Assembly: GCF_024385525.1 (NCBI RefSeq)
Contig: NZ_JANFLU010000001.1
Span: 248,001-312,000, forward strand
DNA length: 64,000 nt
DNA from: Arthrobacter sp. zg-Y238
GTDB lineage: Bacteria; Actinomycetota; Actinomycetes; Actinomycetales; Micrococcaceae
Direction of reading: 5' to 3'
Positions within the stretch are counted from its first letter, which is position 1. Every line of letters starts with the position of its first letter. This document shows, one piece after another, positions 1-6,933 of this stretch. A model generated the notes under the pieces. That model was not told the origin of the DNA. It saw nothing but the letters and a program-made list of their open reading frames with translations, and did no database searches. The position numbers and the translations under genes were made by a program.

Positions 1-1
1 C

Positions 2-829
2 TCCGGCTCCGGGCTGAGCTTCCTCCGGGTCCTGAAATCCGAGTGGATCAAGATCACTACGGTCCCTTCCACCGTAATCCTCCTGGCCATCACCGTGGTG
101 GTGATGGTCGGACTCGCAGCTCTCGCTGCCTGGGGCACAGCCCAGATTGTCAATGAATTCGGCGGCGGTGCCGGCAGCCCGGAAGCAGCGCAGGCCGGGC
201 CGCCTGCGGCCGACAGCCTGGTTCCGGAGATCCCCGCCAGCGGACTCTTCTTCGGCCAGTTGCTCATCGCTTCCCTCGCGGTGGTGCTCATCGCCTCGGA
301 ATGGGGCACCGGAATGATCCGCTCCACCTTCAGTGCCGTTCCGAAGCGCATTCCGGCGCTGCTGGCAAAGAACCTGCTTATCGCCCTGATTTCCTTCGTG
401 GTCGGCGCCGGTGCCGCCTTCATTTCCTTCCTGGTGGCCCAGCCGATCCTGGGCAGCGCGGACCTCACCCTGTCCCTGGATGATGACGGAGTGCTTGCCA
501 GCATCCTCAACACCGGAACGTGCCTGGCGCTGATCGCCGTGTTTGCCATGGCAATCGGAACCTTGCTGCGGAACACAGCCGGAGGTGTGGTGACTGCCAT
601 CGGCATCATCTTTGTCCTGCCCCTCGTAGTGGCCATCCTGGAGAACCTGGCGGACTGGATTCCGGACGCCGCACGGTTCCTGCCGAGCAACGCGGGAACC
701 CAGCTGGTGACGGCCGGCCCGATTGCGGACGGAGCCCTCACCCAGCTGCAGGGCGGTCTGGTCCTCGCAGCCTGGGCAGCTGTACTGCTGATCGCTTCCC
801 TGGTCGTAACCAAGAAACGGGACGTCTAG
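2..829 (+). CDS. ABC-2 type transporter permease, 5' truncated
   Basis: The gene enters from the left edge; the frame is open from base 2, so the start lies outside the window. The visible protein begins with a cytoplasmic LKSEWIKITT segment followed by about six hydrophobic helices, the last ending in a positively charged VVTKKRDV tail. That layout is typical of ABC-2 family permease subunits, which form the membrane pore of an exporter driven by a separate ATPase, presumably encoded upstream. The long extracytoplasmic loop after helix 1 is rich in Ala, Gly and Pro. Substrate cannot be told. Strong hairpins follow the stop codon. Confidence 0.8.
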   Translation, partial: SGSGLSFLRVLKSEWIKITTVPSTVILLAITVVVMVGLAALAAWGTAQIVNEFGGGAGSPEAAQAGPPAADSLVPEIPASGLFFGQLLIASLAVVLIASEWGTGMIRSTFSAVPKRIPALLAKNLLIALISFVVGAGAAFISFLVAQPILGSADLTLSLDDDGVLASILNTGTCLALIAVFAMAIGTLLRNTAGGVVTAIGIIFVLPLVVAILENLADWIPDAARFLPSNAGTQLVTAGPIADGALTQLQGGLVLAAWAAVLLIASLVVTKKRDV

Positions 830-841
830 GGCACTGAACTT

Positions 842-885
842 CGGCAAGGGTGGCGGCGGAAGAACGGCCGCCGCCACCCTTGCCG
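842..885 (+). terminator. GC-rich hairpin after ABC permease
   Basis: Perfect 18-bp stem (842-859 with 868-885) with an 8-base loop starting 13 bases after the permease stop. No U-run follows, so it may act as a processing or partial stop signal together with the next hairpin. Confidence 0.6.
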
Positions 886-914
886 GAATCAAGCCTCACG
901 AACAATTCCTCCAC

Positions 915-947
915 AACCCCCGGCAATGCTCGTGCCGGGGGTTCTTT
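915..947 (+). terminator. Rho-independent terminator
   Basis: An 11-bp stem (915-925 with 933-943) containing five consecutive C:G pairs, a 7-base loop, then a short T-rich tract (ttcttt). It separates the permease gene from the aminopeptidase gene. Confidence 0.75.
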
Positions 948-1003
948 ACGCCCGCGAAGGCCGATGGTTACGCCGGGGCGGCGGGCTCTGGTTGAATCGG
1001 AGC

Positions 1004-2284
1004 ATGTCTGACGCATTGGCCCACATAAATGACCTCGGCGCGTTTGTCAGCGCCTCGCCCTCCAGCTTCCACGCTGCGCGTGAAGGAGCGCGCCGTCTGG
1101 CGGAGGCAGGGTTCACGGAAGTATTCGAGACCGAAGATTTCCCGCGCTCGGCCGGAAAGTTCTTTGTAGTACGAGACGGCGCGTTCATCGCCTGGGTCAC
1201 GCCGGAGGACGCCGGCCCCGCCACCGGGTTCTCGATCCTTGGTACCCACACCGACTCCCCGTCCTTCAAGCTCAAGCCGCGGCCCACCACCGGACGGCTC
1301 GGCTGGCTGCAGGCCGGCGTCGAAGTCTACGGCGGCCCGCTGCTGAACTCCTGGCTGGACCGGGAGCTGCAGCTCGCCGGACGGATGGTCACCCTGGCCG
1401 GCGAAGAGCGGCTGGTGGAGACCGGCCCGCTGATGCGCTTTCCGCAACTGGCCATCCACCTGGACCGGGCCGTGAACGAGGGCTTGAAGCTGGACAAGCA
1501 ACAGCACATGAACCCGGTCTGGGGACTGGGGGACCCGTCTACGTCCGACCTCGTGGCGCTGCTGGCAGCCAAGGCCGGCCTGGCACCTGAGGAGATAGGC
1601 GGCTACGACATCGTTGCCGCAGACACCCAGGCGCCGCAGGTTTTCGGAGCCGAGGGGGAGTTCTTCGCCTCAGGGCGGCTGGACAACCTTTCCTCAGTCC
1701 ACGCCGGCGTCGTCGCACTTATCGCGGCCGACGTCGCGCCCACGGCGCCGGTTGCCGTGCTCGCGGCGTTCGACCACGAAGAGGTGGGTAGCGGCAGCCG
1801 GTCAGGCGCTGCCGGCCCGTTCCTCGAAGATGTACTGCTGCGGATCGGTGACGGGCTCGGCGCGACGACGGCGGACCGTGCCCGGGCGATGGCCGCGTCC
1901 TTCTGTATTTCCGCTGATGTGGGACATGCCGTTCATCCCAACTACGCGGAGCGGCACGATCCCGCCAACCACCCGGTGCTCAACGGCGGGCCGCTGTTGA
2001 AGATCAACGCCAACCAGCGTTACACCACGGACGCCCCCGGCATGGCCCGCTGGGCGAGCCTCTGCGCGGCCGCCGAGGTGCCGTACCAGGAATTCGTTTC
2101 CCACAACTCCGTTCCCTGCGGCTCCACCATTGGACCCCTGACCGCAACCCGGCTCGGAATCCGGACCGTGGATGTCGGGATCCCCGTCCTCTCCATGCAT
2201 TCGGCCCGGGAAATGGCAGGCGTAGAGGACCCCCGGCGCCTGGCAGCAGTGGCGCAGCTGTTCTTCGCGGCAGGGGCTGCCTGA
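1004..2284 (+). CDS. M18 family aminopeptidase
   Basis: A 426-residue metallo-aminopeptidase of the M18 family, cytoplasmic enzymes that remove N-terminal residues and use two metal ions. Visible family motifs are GTHTDSPSF (metal-binding His-x-Asp), the SGRLDNLSS block (bridging Asp), DHEEVGSGS (catalytic Glu pair), SADVGHAVHPNY and the C-terminal MHSAREM (His ligand). The length fits bacterial members. I chose the ATG at 1004 because it starts directly at the MSDALAHINDL family N-terminus; the frame is open further upstream but that part overlaps the preceding terminator. It stands alone between terminator hairpins and the rpsF leader. Substrate preference cannot be read from the sequence. 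Confidence 0.92.
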   Translation: MSDALAHINDLGAFVSASPSSFHAAREGARRLAEAGFTEVFETEDFPRSAGKFFVVRDGAFIAWVTPEDAGPATGFSILGTHTDSPSFKLKPRPTTGRLGWLQAGVEVYGGPLLNSWLDRELQLAGRMVTLAGEERLVETGPLMRFPQLAIHLDRAVNEGLKLDKQQHMNPVWGLGDPSTSDLVALLAAKAGLAPEEIGGYDIVAADTQAPQVFGAEGEFFASGRLDNLSSVHAGVVALIAADVAPTAPVAVLAAFDHEEVGSGSRSGAAGPFLEDVLLRIGDGLGATTADRARAMAASFCISADVGHAVHPNYAERHDPANHPVLNGGPLLKINANQRYTTDAPGMARWASLCAAAEVPYQEFVSHNSVPCGSTIGPLTATRLGIRTVDVGIPVLSMHSAREMAGVEDPRRLAAVAQLFFAAGAA

Positions 2285-2395
2285 TCCCGGGTGGACGGGC
2301 CGCCGGAAGGACCGCCGGATCCCGGCGTGTCAATCCCGTCCCGGGAAATCGGATAGGATAGGAAAGTCTGTGCTGTCGGCTTCGGTCGGCAGATT

Positions 2396-2499
2396 CCCCC
2401 CGCTGCGGATCAGCTGCAAGCCGTGGGGGAGACAACGCAAAAGAACCTCCTGTTACGGAAATGCCGTGACCGTATAGCCCAAAGGAGGTGGGTTCACAA
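2396..2499 (+). promoter_or_regulatory. rpsF operon leader with SD-sequestering hairpin
   Basis: The leader contains a C-rich/G-rich stem (2396-2429 region) and then an ACCTCCT heptamer at 2445-2451 exactly complementary to the Shine-Dalgarno AGGAGGT at 2483-2489. Between them TTACGG (2453-2458) can pair with CCGTGA (2464-2469; one wobble). Together these form a hairpin that would hide the ribosome site of rpsF. S6:S18 complexes are known to bind rpsF leader RNAs in many bacteria, so autogenous control is the likely role. The pairing is seen; the regulation is inferred. Confidence 0.5.
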
Positions 2500-2850
2500 A
2501 TGCGTGCTTATGAACTGATGGTAATCATCGACCCCGAGGTCGAAGAGCGTACCGTCGAGCCTTCGCTCGATAAGTTCCTCAATGTTGTCCGCAACGATGG
2601 TGGAACCATCGACAAGGTAGACATCTGGGGCCGTCGTCGACTGGCCTACGAAATCCAGAAAAAGACTGAAGGCATCTACGCGGTGGTTAACTTCACCGGT
2701 ACGCCTGCAGCAGCAGCCGAGCTTGATCGCCAGCTGAGCCTTAACGAAACCATCATGCGCACCAAGATCATCCGCCCGGAAGAGCAGAAGATCTCGAAGA
2801 AGGATGCCAAGAAGGCCGCTAAGGACGCTGCAAAGGTTTCCGCAGAATAA
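2500..2850 (+). CDS. rpsF: 30S ribosomal protein S6
   Basis: A 116-residue bS6 protein of the small ribosomal subunit platform, which binds 16S rRNA together with S18. The [16 protein letters not shown] start and the [23 protein letters not shown] segment are diagnostic. The C-terminus carries a Lys/Ala-rich tail. The ATG at 2500 follows AAAGGAGGTG by nine bases; an in-frame GTG at 2488 lies inside the Shine-Dalgarno and is rejected. First gene of the rpsF-ssb-rpsR-rplI operon; gene partners S18 and S6 being in one operon fits their known joint binding. Confidence 0.98.
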   Translation: MRAYELMVIIDPEVEERTVEPSLDKFLNVVRNDGGTIDKVDIWGRRRLAYEIQKKTEGIYAVVNFTGTPAAAAELDRQLSLNETIMRTKIIRPEEQKISKKDAKKAAKDAAKVSAE

Positions 2851-2884
2851 TTTCGGCAACCCGTACTGATATCAGGAGGCTTTC

Positions 2885-3448
2885 ATGGCAGGCGAGACAA
2901 CAATCACCGTCGTCGGTAACCTAACCAACGACCCGGAACTGCGGTTCACTCCGTCCGGTTCGGCAGTGGCGAACTTCACCATTGCTTCGACCCCGCGGAC
3001 CTTCGACCGTCAGTCCAACGAGTGGAAGGACGGCGAAACGCTGTTCCTCCGCGCGTCTGTCTGGCGTGAAGCTGCTGAAAACGTCGCCGAGTCCCTCACC
3101 AAGGGAACCCGCGTAGTTTGCCAGGGCCGCCTGAAGTCGCGTTCGTACGAAACCAAAGAAGGCGAAAAGCGCACCGTGATGGAGCTTGAGGTCGACGAAA
3201 TCGGCCCCTCGCTGCGTTATGCCTCTGCCAAGGTCACCCGCACCCAGCGCTCCGGCGGTGGTGGCGGTTTCGGCGGCAACAACGGCGGCGGCGGCGGCGG
3301 CTTCGGCGGCAACTCCAACTCCGGTTGGGGCGGCGGCCAGCAGCAGCAGGCGCAGTCCGCACCGGCTGACGATCCCTGGGGCGCCCCTGCGGGCGGCAAC
3401 TCCGGTGGATGGGGCAGCGGCCCGGATTCGAACGATCCGCCCTTCTAA
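2885..3448 (+). CDS. ssb: Single-stranded DNA-binding protein
   Basis: A 187-residue SSB that coats single-stranded DNA during replication and repair. The N-terminal OB fold (about residues 1-115) begins [25 protein letters not shown] in the family pattern and includes the YETKEGEKR region. It is followed by a flexible linker very rich in Gly, Asn and Gln, and ends in the acidic DSNDPPF tip that recruits partner proteins (family DDxPF-type tail). ATG at 2885 follows AGGAGG. Located between rpsF and rpsR as in most actinobacteria; 150 bases separate it from rpsR. Confidence 0.98.
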   Translation: MAGETTITVVGNLTNDPELRFTPSGSAVANFTIASTPRTFDRQSNEWKDGETLFLRASVWREAAENVAESLTKGTRVVCQGRLKSRSYETKEGEKRTVMELEVDEIGPSLRYASAKVTRTQRSGGGGGFGGNNGGGGGGFGGNSNSGWGGGQQQQAQSAPADDPWGAPAGGNSGGWGSGPDSNDPPF

Positions 3449-3598
3449 ACCTCTTCATTCGAAGAGCGGCTACCCCCATTCGGGAGAAGCGGCCCTTCAC
3501 CCGGCGCCTTCGGGCGCCATCCTCAGACGGCAACCGCCGTCGAGCCCATCCCGTGGAAAATGTATCCACGGGCTCCACTAGACATAAGGAGCTCCACG

Positions 3599-3838
3599 AT
3601 GGCTAAGGCTGAACTTCGCAAGCCCAAACCAAAGTCCAATCCCTTGAAGGCCGCTGACATCACTGTCATCGACTACAAGGACGTAGCATTGCTGCGCAAG
3701 TTCATTTCCGACCGCGGAAAGATCCGCGCTCGTCGCGTAACTGGCGTCTCCGTGCAGGAACAGCGCAAGATCGCCCAGGCAATCAAGAATGCCCGCGAAG
3801 TTGCTCTCCTGCCTTACTCCGGCGCTGGCCGCGGCTAA
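3599..3838 (+). CDS. rpsR: 30S ribosomal protein S18
   Basis: A 79-residue bS18 protein. The [27 protein letters not shown] segment and the ALLPYSG end are the family signature. No zinc-binding CxxC ribbon is present, so this is a cysteine-free (C-minus) form. Start ATG at 3599 with AAGGAG about ten bases upstream; an earlier in-frame start at 3560 lacks homology. It sits 18 bases before rplI and is probably translated from the same mRNA as rpsF. Confidence 0.97.
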   Translation: MAKAELRKPKPKSNPLKAADITVIDYKDVALLRKFISDRGKIRARRVTGVSVQEQRKIAQAIKNAREVALLPYSGAGRG

Positions 3839-3856
3839 AGGAAAGGAACCTAACTC

Positions 3857-4306
3857 ATGGCAAAGCTCATTCTGACCCACGAAGTAACCGGTCTCGGCGC
3901 TGCCGGCGACGTCATCGAGGTTAAGGACGGTTACGCACGTAACTACCTCCTGCCCCGCGGCTTCGCTCTGACCTGGACCAAGGGTGGCGAGAAGCAGGTT
4001 GAGTCCATCAAGGCTGCCCGCGCTGCCCGCGAGCACGCTTCCCTGGAAGATGCTCAGAAGCAGGCTGCTGCTCTCTCCGCCAAGCCGGTCAAGCTGACCG
4101 TCAAGGCCGGCGAGTCCGGACGCCTCTTCGGTACCGTCAAGCCCGCCGACGTTGCCGCTGCTGTCGAAGCCGCCGGTCTCGGCGCCATCGACAAGCGCAA
4201 GGTTGAACTCCCGACGCACATCAAGTCGGTTGGTTCCTTCCAGGCCAACGTCCGCCTGCACAACGATGTTGCAGCCGTCATCGACCTCGAGGTCGTTGCA
4301 GGCTAA
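3857..4306 (+). CDS. rplI: 50S ribosomal protein L9
   Basis: A 149-residue bL9 protein of the large subunit base, important for translation fidelity. The N-terminal domain shows the family motif [26 protein letters not shown], followed by a charged connecting helix (about residues 40-75) and the C-terminal RNA-binding domain ending VDLEVVAG-like. Last gene of the ribosomal part of the operon; a rho-independent terminator follows directly. Confidence 0.98.
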   Translation: MAKLILTHEVTGLGAAGDVIEVKDGYARNYLLPRGFALTWTKGGEKQVESIKAARAAREHASLEDAQKQAAALSAKPVKLTVKAGESGRLFGTVKPADVAAAVEAAGLGAIDKRKVELPTHIKSVGSFQANVRLHNDVAAVIDLEVVAG

Positions 4307-4324
4307 CGTCTGACGCAGACACGC

Positions 4325-4362
4325 AAGCACCCTCCTGCCCTCTGGGCCGGGGGGTGCTTTTG
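4325..4362 (+). terminator. Terminator after rplI
   Basis: AAGCACCC at 4325-4332 pairs with GGGTGCTT at 4352-4359, enclosing further G:C pairing, followed by a short T-run. It ends the rpsF-rplI transcript before the dnaB control region. Confidence 0.75.
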
Positions 4363-4444
4363 TGTGGGGACCCGCTGCCGCGGCCGCCTTTCTCCCAGCT
4401 CCGGCCGCAGCCCTCCGCAATGCACGGTCCGCTGAGGCGGCTGT

Positions 4445-4689
4445 TGTGGATATCGCGGGGGACATTTGTGGATTTCGGCACCCCTAGGCCTGTTTGGAGC
4501 TCCTGTCAACACGGCCCCGGCGCCCCGGCGCGGCAGAAAAATAGTTTGTTTACACAGGTGTGGACAAGCGTTTGCCCTAGTCAGAGGCCCTTTTGTGGAA
4601 AAAACTAAGATTTATCCACATGCTTATGCCCAGCCTGTGCACAAGACACGCCGCGTTATGCACAGACTGTCCACAGGACCTGTGGATAA
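4445..4689 (+). promoter_or_regulatory. Dense DnaA-box cluster upstream of dnaB
   Basis: In 245 bases I count six sites fitting TTNTNCACA and at least three near matches, on both strands. Perfect boxes: TTGTCCACA (complement, 4559-4567), TTTTCCACA (complement, 4594-4602), TTATCCACA (4612-4620), TTGTGCACA (complement, 4636-4644), TTATGCACA (4656-4664) and TTATCCACA (complement, 4681-4689). Near matches: ATATCCACA (complement, 4445-4453), AAATCCACA (complement, 4467-4475), CTGTCCACA (4667-4675). Two AT-rich patches (about 4536-4552 and 4590-4615) lie inside. This resembles an origin or a DnaA-titrating/regulatory site; which of these is not decidable here. Confidence 0.7.
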
Positions 4690-4694
4690 CTCGT

Positions 4695-4723
4695 TTGTCG
4701 GCAGGGCGAAGGAGGCATACGGT
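4695..4723 (+). promoter_or_regulatory. Predicted dnaB promoter
   Basis: TTGTCG at 4695-4700 and TACGGT at 4718-4723 are separated by 17 bases. The -35 begins six bases after the last perfect DnaA box, so bound DnaA would contact the promoter. The -10 is weak (TAnnnT only). Confidence 0.35.
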
Positions 4724-4727
4724 TGCG

Positions 4728-4814
4728 GTGAATCCCTTCTTCAGACGCATGTCCGCCGGCTCGGATCCGTCAGCACCGCCGCCGCCGTTCCGGCCGAAAG
4801 TCAGTGCGGGCTGA
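4728..4814 (+). CDS. Possible 28-codon leader ORF before dnaB
   Basis: A GTG at 4728 follows GGAGG (4711-4715) by 12 bases and opens a short frame beginning MNPFFRRMSAGSDPS, Pro-rich, stopping at 4814. It has no recognisable homology and the spacing is long. It lies between the predicted dnaB promoter and the dnaB start. It could be a chance frame. Confidence 0.15.
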   Translation: MNPFFRRMSAGSDPSAPPPPFRPKVSAG

Positions 4815-4881
4815 TAGAGATAGACAAGCCCTCCGGCAGGGCAGGGATCGAAACGTCTTAGCCTTTATTGAAAGGGTCACA

Positions 4882-6264
4882 GTGTCGCTCACGCATACGG
4901 ACTCCCCGGCATCAACATCAAGTCCGGACTTCGCGAGGACACCGCCGCAGGACCTGGTCGCAGAACAATCGGTGCTTGGCGGCATGATGCTCTCCAAGGA
5001 CGCCATCGCAGACTGCGTGGAAGTCCTGCGCGGACTCGACTTCTACCGTCCTGCCCATGAGGCCATCTACGAGGCCATCATTGATCTCTACGGCCGCGGG
5101 GAACCGGCCGACGCCGTCACCGTTTCTGATGAACTCACCAAGCGCGGCGAGATTGGCCGGATCGGCGGCCCGGCCTACCTGCACGAGCTGATCCAGTCCG
5201 TTCCTACCGCGGCCAACGCCGGCTTCTATGCCGAAATCGTGCGCGAGCGGGCGGTTCTGCGTCGGCTCGTTGGCGCAGGCACCAAGATTGTCCAGCTGGG
5301 CTACTCCAACGAGGGCATGGAAGTGGATGACATCGTCAACGCTGCCCAGGCCGAAATCTACGCCGTGGCCGAACGCCGGACTGCAGAAGACTACGTGCCC
5401 CTGAAGGACATCATCGAGGGCACGGTGGACGAGATTGAGTCCGCCGGACACCGCGGCGAAGGCATGACCGGCGTGCCCACCGGCTTCTACGAATTGGACG
5501 AGCTCACCCAGGGCCTGCACCCGGGCCAGATGATCGTTATCGCTGCCCGCCCCGCCGTCGGCAAGTCCACCTTCGCGCTGGACTTCGCCCGGTCCGCGGC
5601 CATCAAGAACAACATGACCACCGTCTTCTTCTCCCTCGAAATGGGCCGCAACGAAATCGCCATGCGCCTGCTCTCGGCTGAAGCGACCATCGGCCTTCAG
5701 GACCTGCGCAAGGGCACCATCAAGGACGAACAGTGGGGCAAGATCGCCACCACGATGGGGCGCATGAATGACGCGCCGCTGTTCATTGACGACAGCCCCA
5801 ACATGTCCCTGATGGAAATCCGTGCGAAGTGCCGCCGCCTGAAGCAGCGCCATGACCTCAAGCTCGTGGTGCTGGATTACCTGCAGCTGATGTCCTCGGG
5901 CAAGCGCGTGGAATCCCGCCAGCAGGAAGTCTCCGAGTTCTCACGTGCACTGAAGCTGCTGGCGAAGGAACTCGAAGTTCCCGTGATCGCGTTGTCGCAG
6001 CTGAACCGAGGTTCGGAGCAGCGCACCGACAAGAAGCCCATGGTCTCCGACCTGCGTGAATCGGGCTCCATCGAGCAGGATGCGGACATGGTCATCCTGC
6101 TGCACCGCGAGGACATCTACGACAAGGAATCGCCGCGCGCCGGCGAGGCCGACGTCATTGTGGCCAAGCACCGTAACGGCCCCACCAAGACCATCGTTGT
6201 AGGGTTCCAGGGCCACTACTCACGCTTCTCGAACATGGCGGTTGAGGGCGGCAGCGGCTTCTAG
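4882..6264 (+). CDS. dnaB: Replicative DNA helicase DnaB
   Basis: A 460-residue hexameric helicase that unwinds DNA at the replication fork. The N-terminal domain starts PPQDLVAEQSVLGGMMLSKDAI; the RecA-like motor has Walker A ARPAVGKST, FFSLEMG, the DYLQLM Walker B segment, SQLNRGSEQR and the SGSIEQDADMV motif. No intein interrupts it, unlike several mycobacterial homologues. I chose GTG at 4882 (AAAGGG five bases upstream) since the family N-terminus begins shortly after; an in-frame GTG at 4804 would add an unrelated basic stretch. It lies behind a DnaA-box cluster, 576 bases after rplI. Confidence 0.97.
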   Translation: MSLTHTDSPASTSSPDFARTPPQDLVAEQSVLGGMMLSKDAIADCVEVLRGLDFYRPAHEAIYEAIIDLYGRGEPADAVTVSDELTKRGEIGRIGGPAYLHELIQSVPTAANAGFYAEIVRERAVLRRLVGAGTKIVQLGYSNEGMEVDDIVNAAQAEIYAVAERRTAEDYVPLKDIIEGTVDEIESAGHRGEGMTGVPTGFYELDELTQGLHPGQMIVIAARPAVGKSTFALDFARSAAIKNNMTTVFFSLEMGRNEIAMRLLSAEATIGLQDLRKGTIKDEQWGKIATTMGRMNDAPLFIDDSPNMSLMEIRAKCRRLKQRHDLKLVVLDYLQLMSSGKRVESRQQEVSEFSRALKLLAKELEVPVIALSQLNRGSEQRTDKKPMVSDLRESGSIEQDADMVILLHREDIYDKESPRAGEADVIVAKHRNGPTKTIVVGFQGHYSRFSNMAVEGGSGF

Positions 6265-6318
6265 CCGCCGCGTTCACCGCTCCTCCACCGCTTCCCCCAC
6301 CGCCCCAGGAGATCCACC

Positions 6319-6933
6319 ATGCCCAAGTCCAAGCCCCGCAAGAAAGCCGTCTCCAAAAAGAAGCAGGCCCGCCGCGCCGAGCATGAAGTCAATGCTCTGC
6401 TGCGGGGCGAAACCGCCTACTTCAGCGATGAGGCAGAGGCGCTGCTCACTGCCCGTGGCTGGATCAGCGAGCGGGACCAGCCCGGCGGCCCGGACCAGGG
6501 CGACGCCTGGTACTGGATGCCGTCCCAGCTGCCGGCGTACCTGGAGGAAGGCGAACCCGTCCCCACCTCCATCTACCCGTCTTCCGAAAGCACCTTCGTG
6601 AGCCAGCTGGCGACACCGGACGGCTCCGTTCCCCCCGTGGCGCAGACGGAGTACGACTCGCTGGAGGCACTCGAGGCGGACCTGGACCGGCTGCAGGCCT
6701 ACCGGGTGCCCGACGACGCGTGGACCGTTCTGGGCGGAGGCCCGTCGGCTGAAGAGACACCCGGCGATCTCATCGACTCCATTACCGAGGAATGGGAGCT
6801 CATTGCAGAGCTTATCCACTTCCCGTACAGCAACGAGGCCGGTCCGCGTTCCTTTGCGGTCGTGGAGCAGGCCGTGCAGGACGGCAGGCTTACTGAGTAC
6901 GCCTACCGGTCGATCCTGGCCGGCCGCGCCTAG
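6319..6933 (+). CDS. Hypothetical protein, basic N-terminus
   Basis: A 204-residue protein I do not recognise. The first 22 residues are strongly basic (MPKSKPRKKAVSKKKQARRA) and could bind nucleic acid or act as a disordered tail. The rest is acidic and rich in Trp, Tyr and Pro (DAWYWMPSQLPAYLEEG), without transmembrane helices or signal peptide. An AGGAG sits just before the ATG. It lies 54 bases after dnaB on the same strand and may share its transcript. Its stop codon overlaps the end of the convergent permease gene by four bases. It is a plausible real gene by codon use and ribosome site. Confidence 0.75.
   Translation: MPKSKPRKKAVSKKKQARRAEHEVNALLRGETAYFSDEAEALLTARGWISERDQPGGPDQGDAWYWMPSQLPAYLEEGEPVPTSIYPSSESTFVSQLATPDGSVPPVAQTEYDSLEALEADLDRLQAYRVPDDAWTVLGGGPSAEETPGDLIDSITEEWELIAELIHFPYSNEAGPRSFAVVEQAVQDGRLTEYAYRSILAGRA

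Noticed and set aside
926-1003. Upstream start for the M18 aminopeptidase
   Set aside because: It would begin inside a terminator loop and adds non-conserved residues.
4445-4689. Calling this the chromosomal origin outright
   Set aside because: dnaA and dnaN are not adjacent and no skew can be computed from one window; it is reported as a DnaA-box cluster only.
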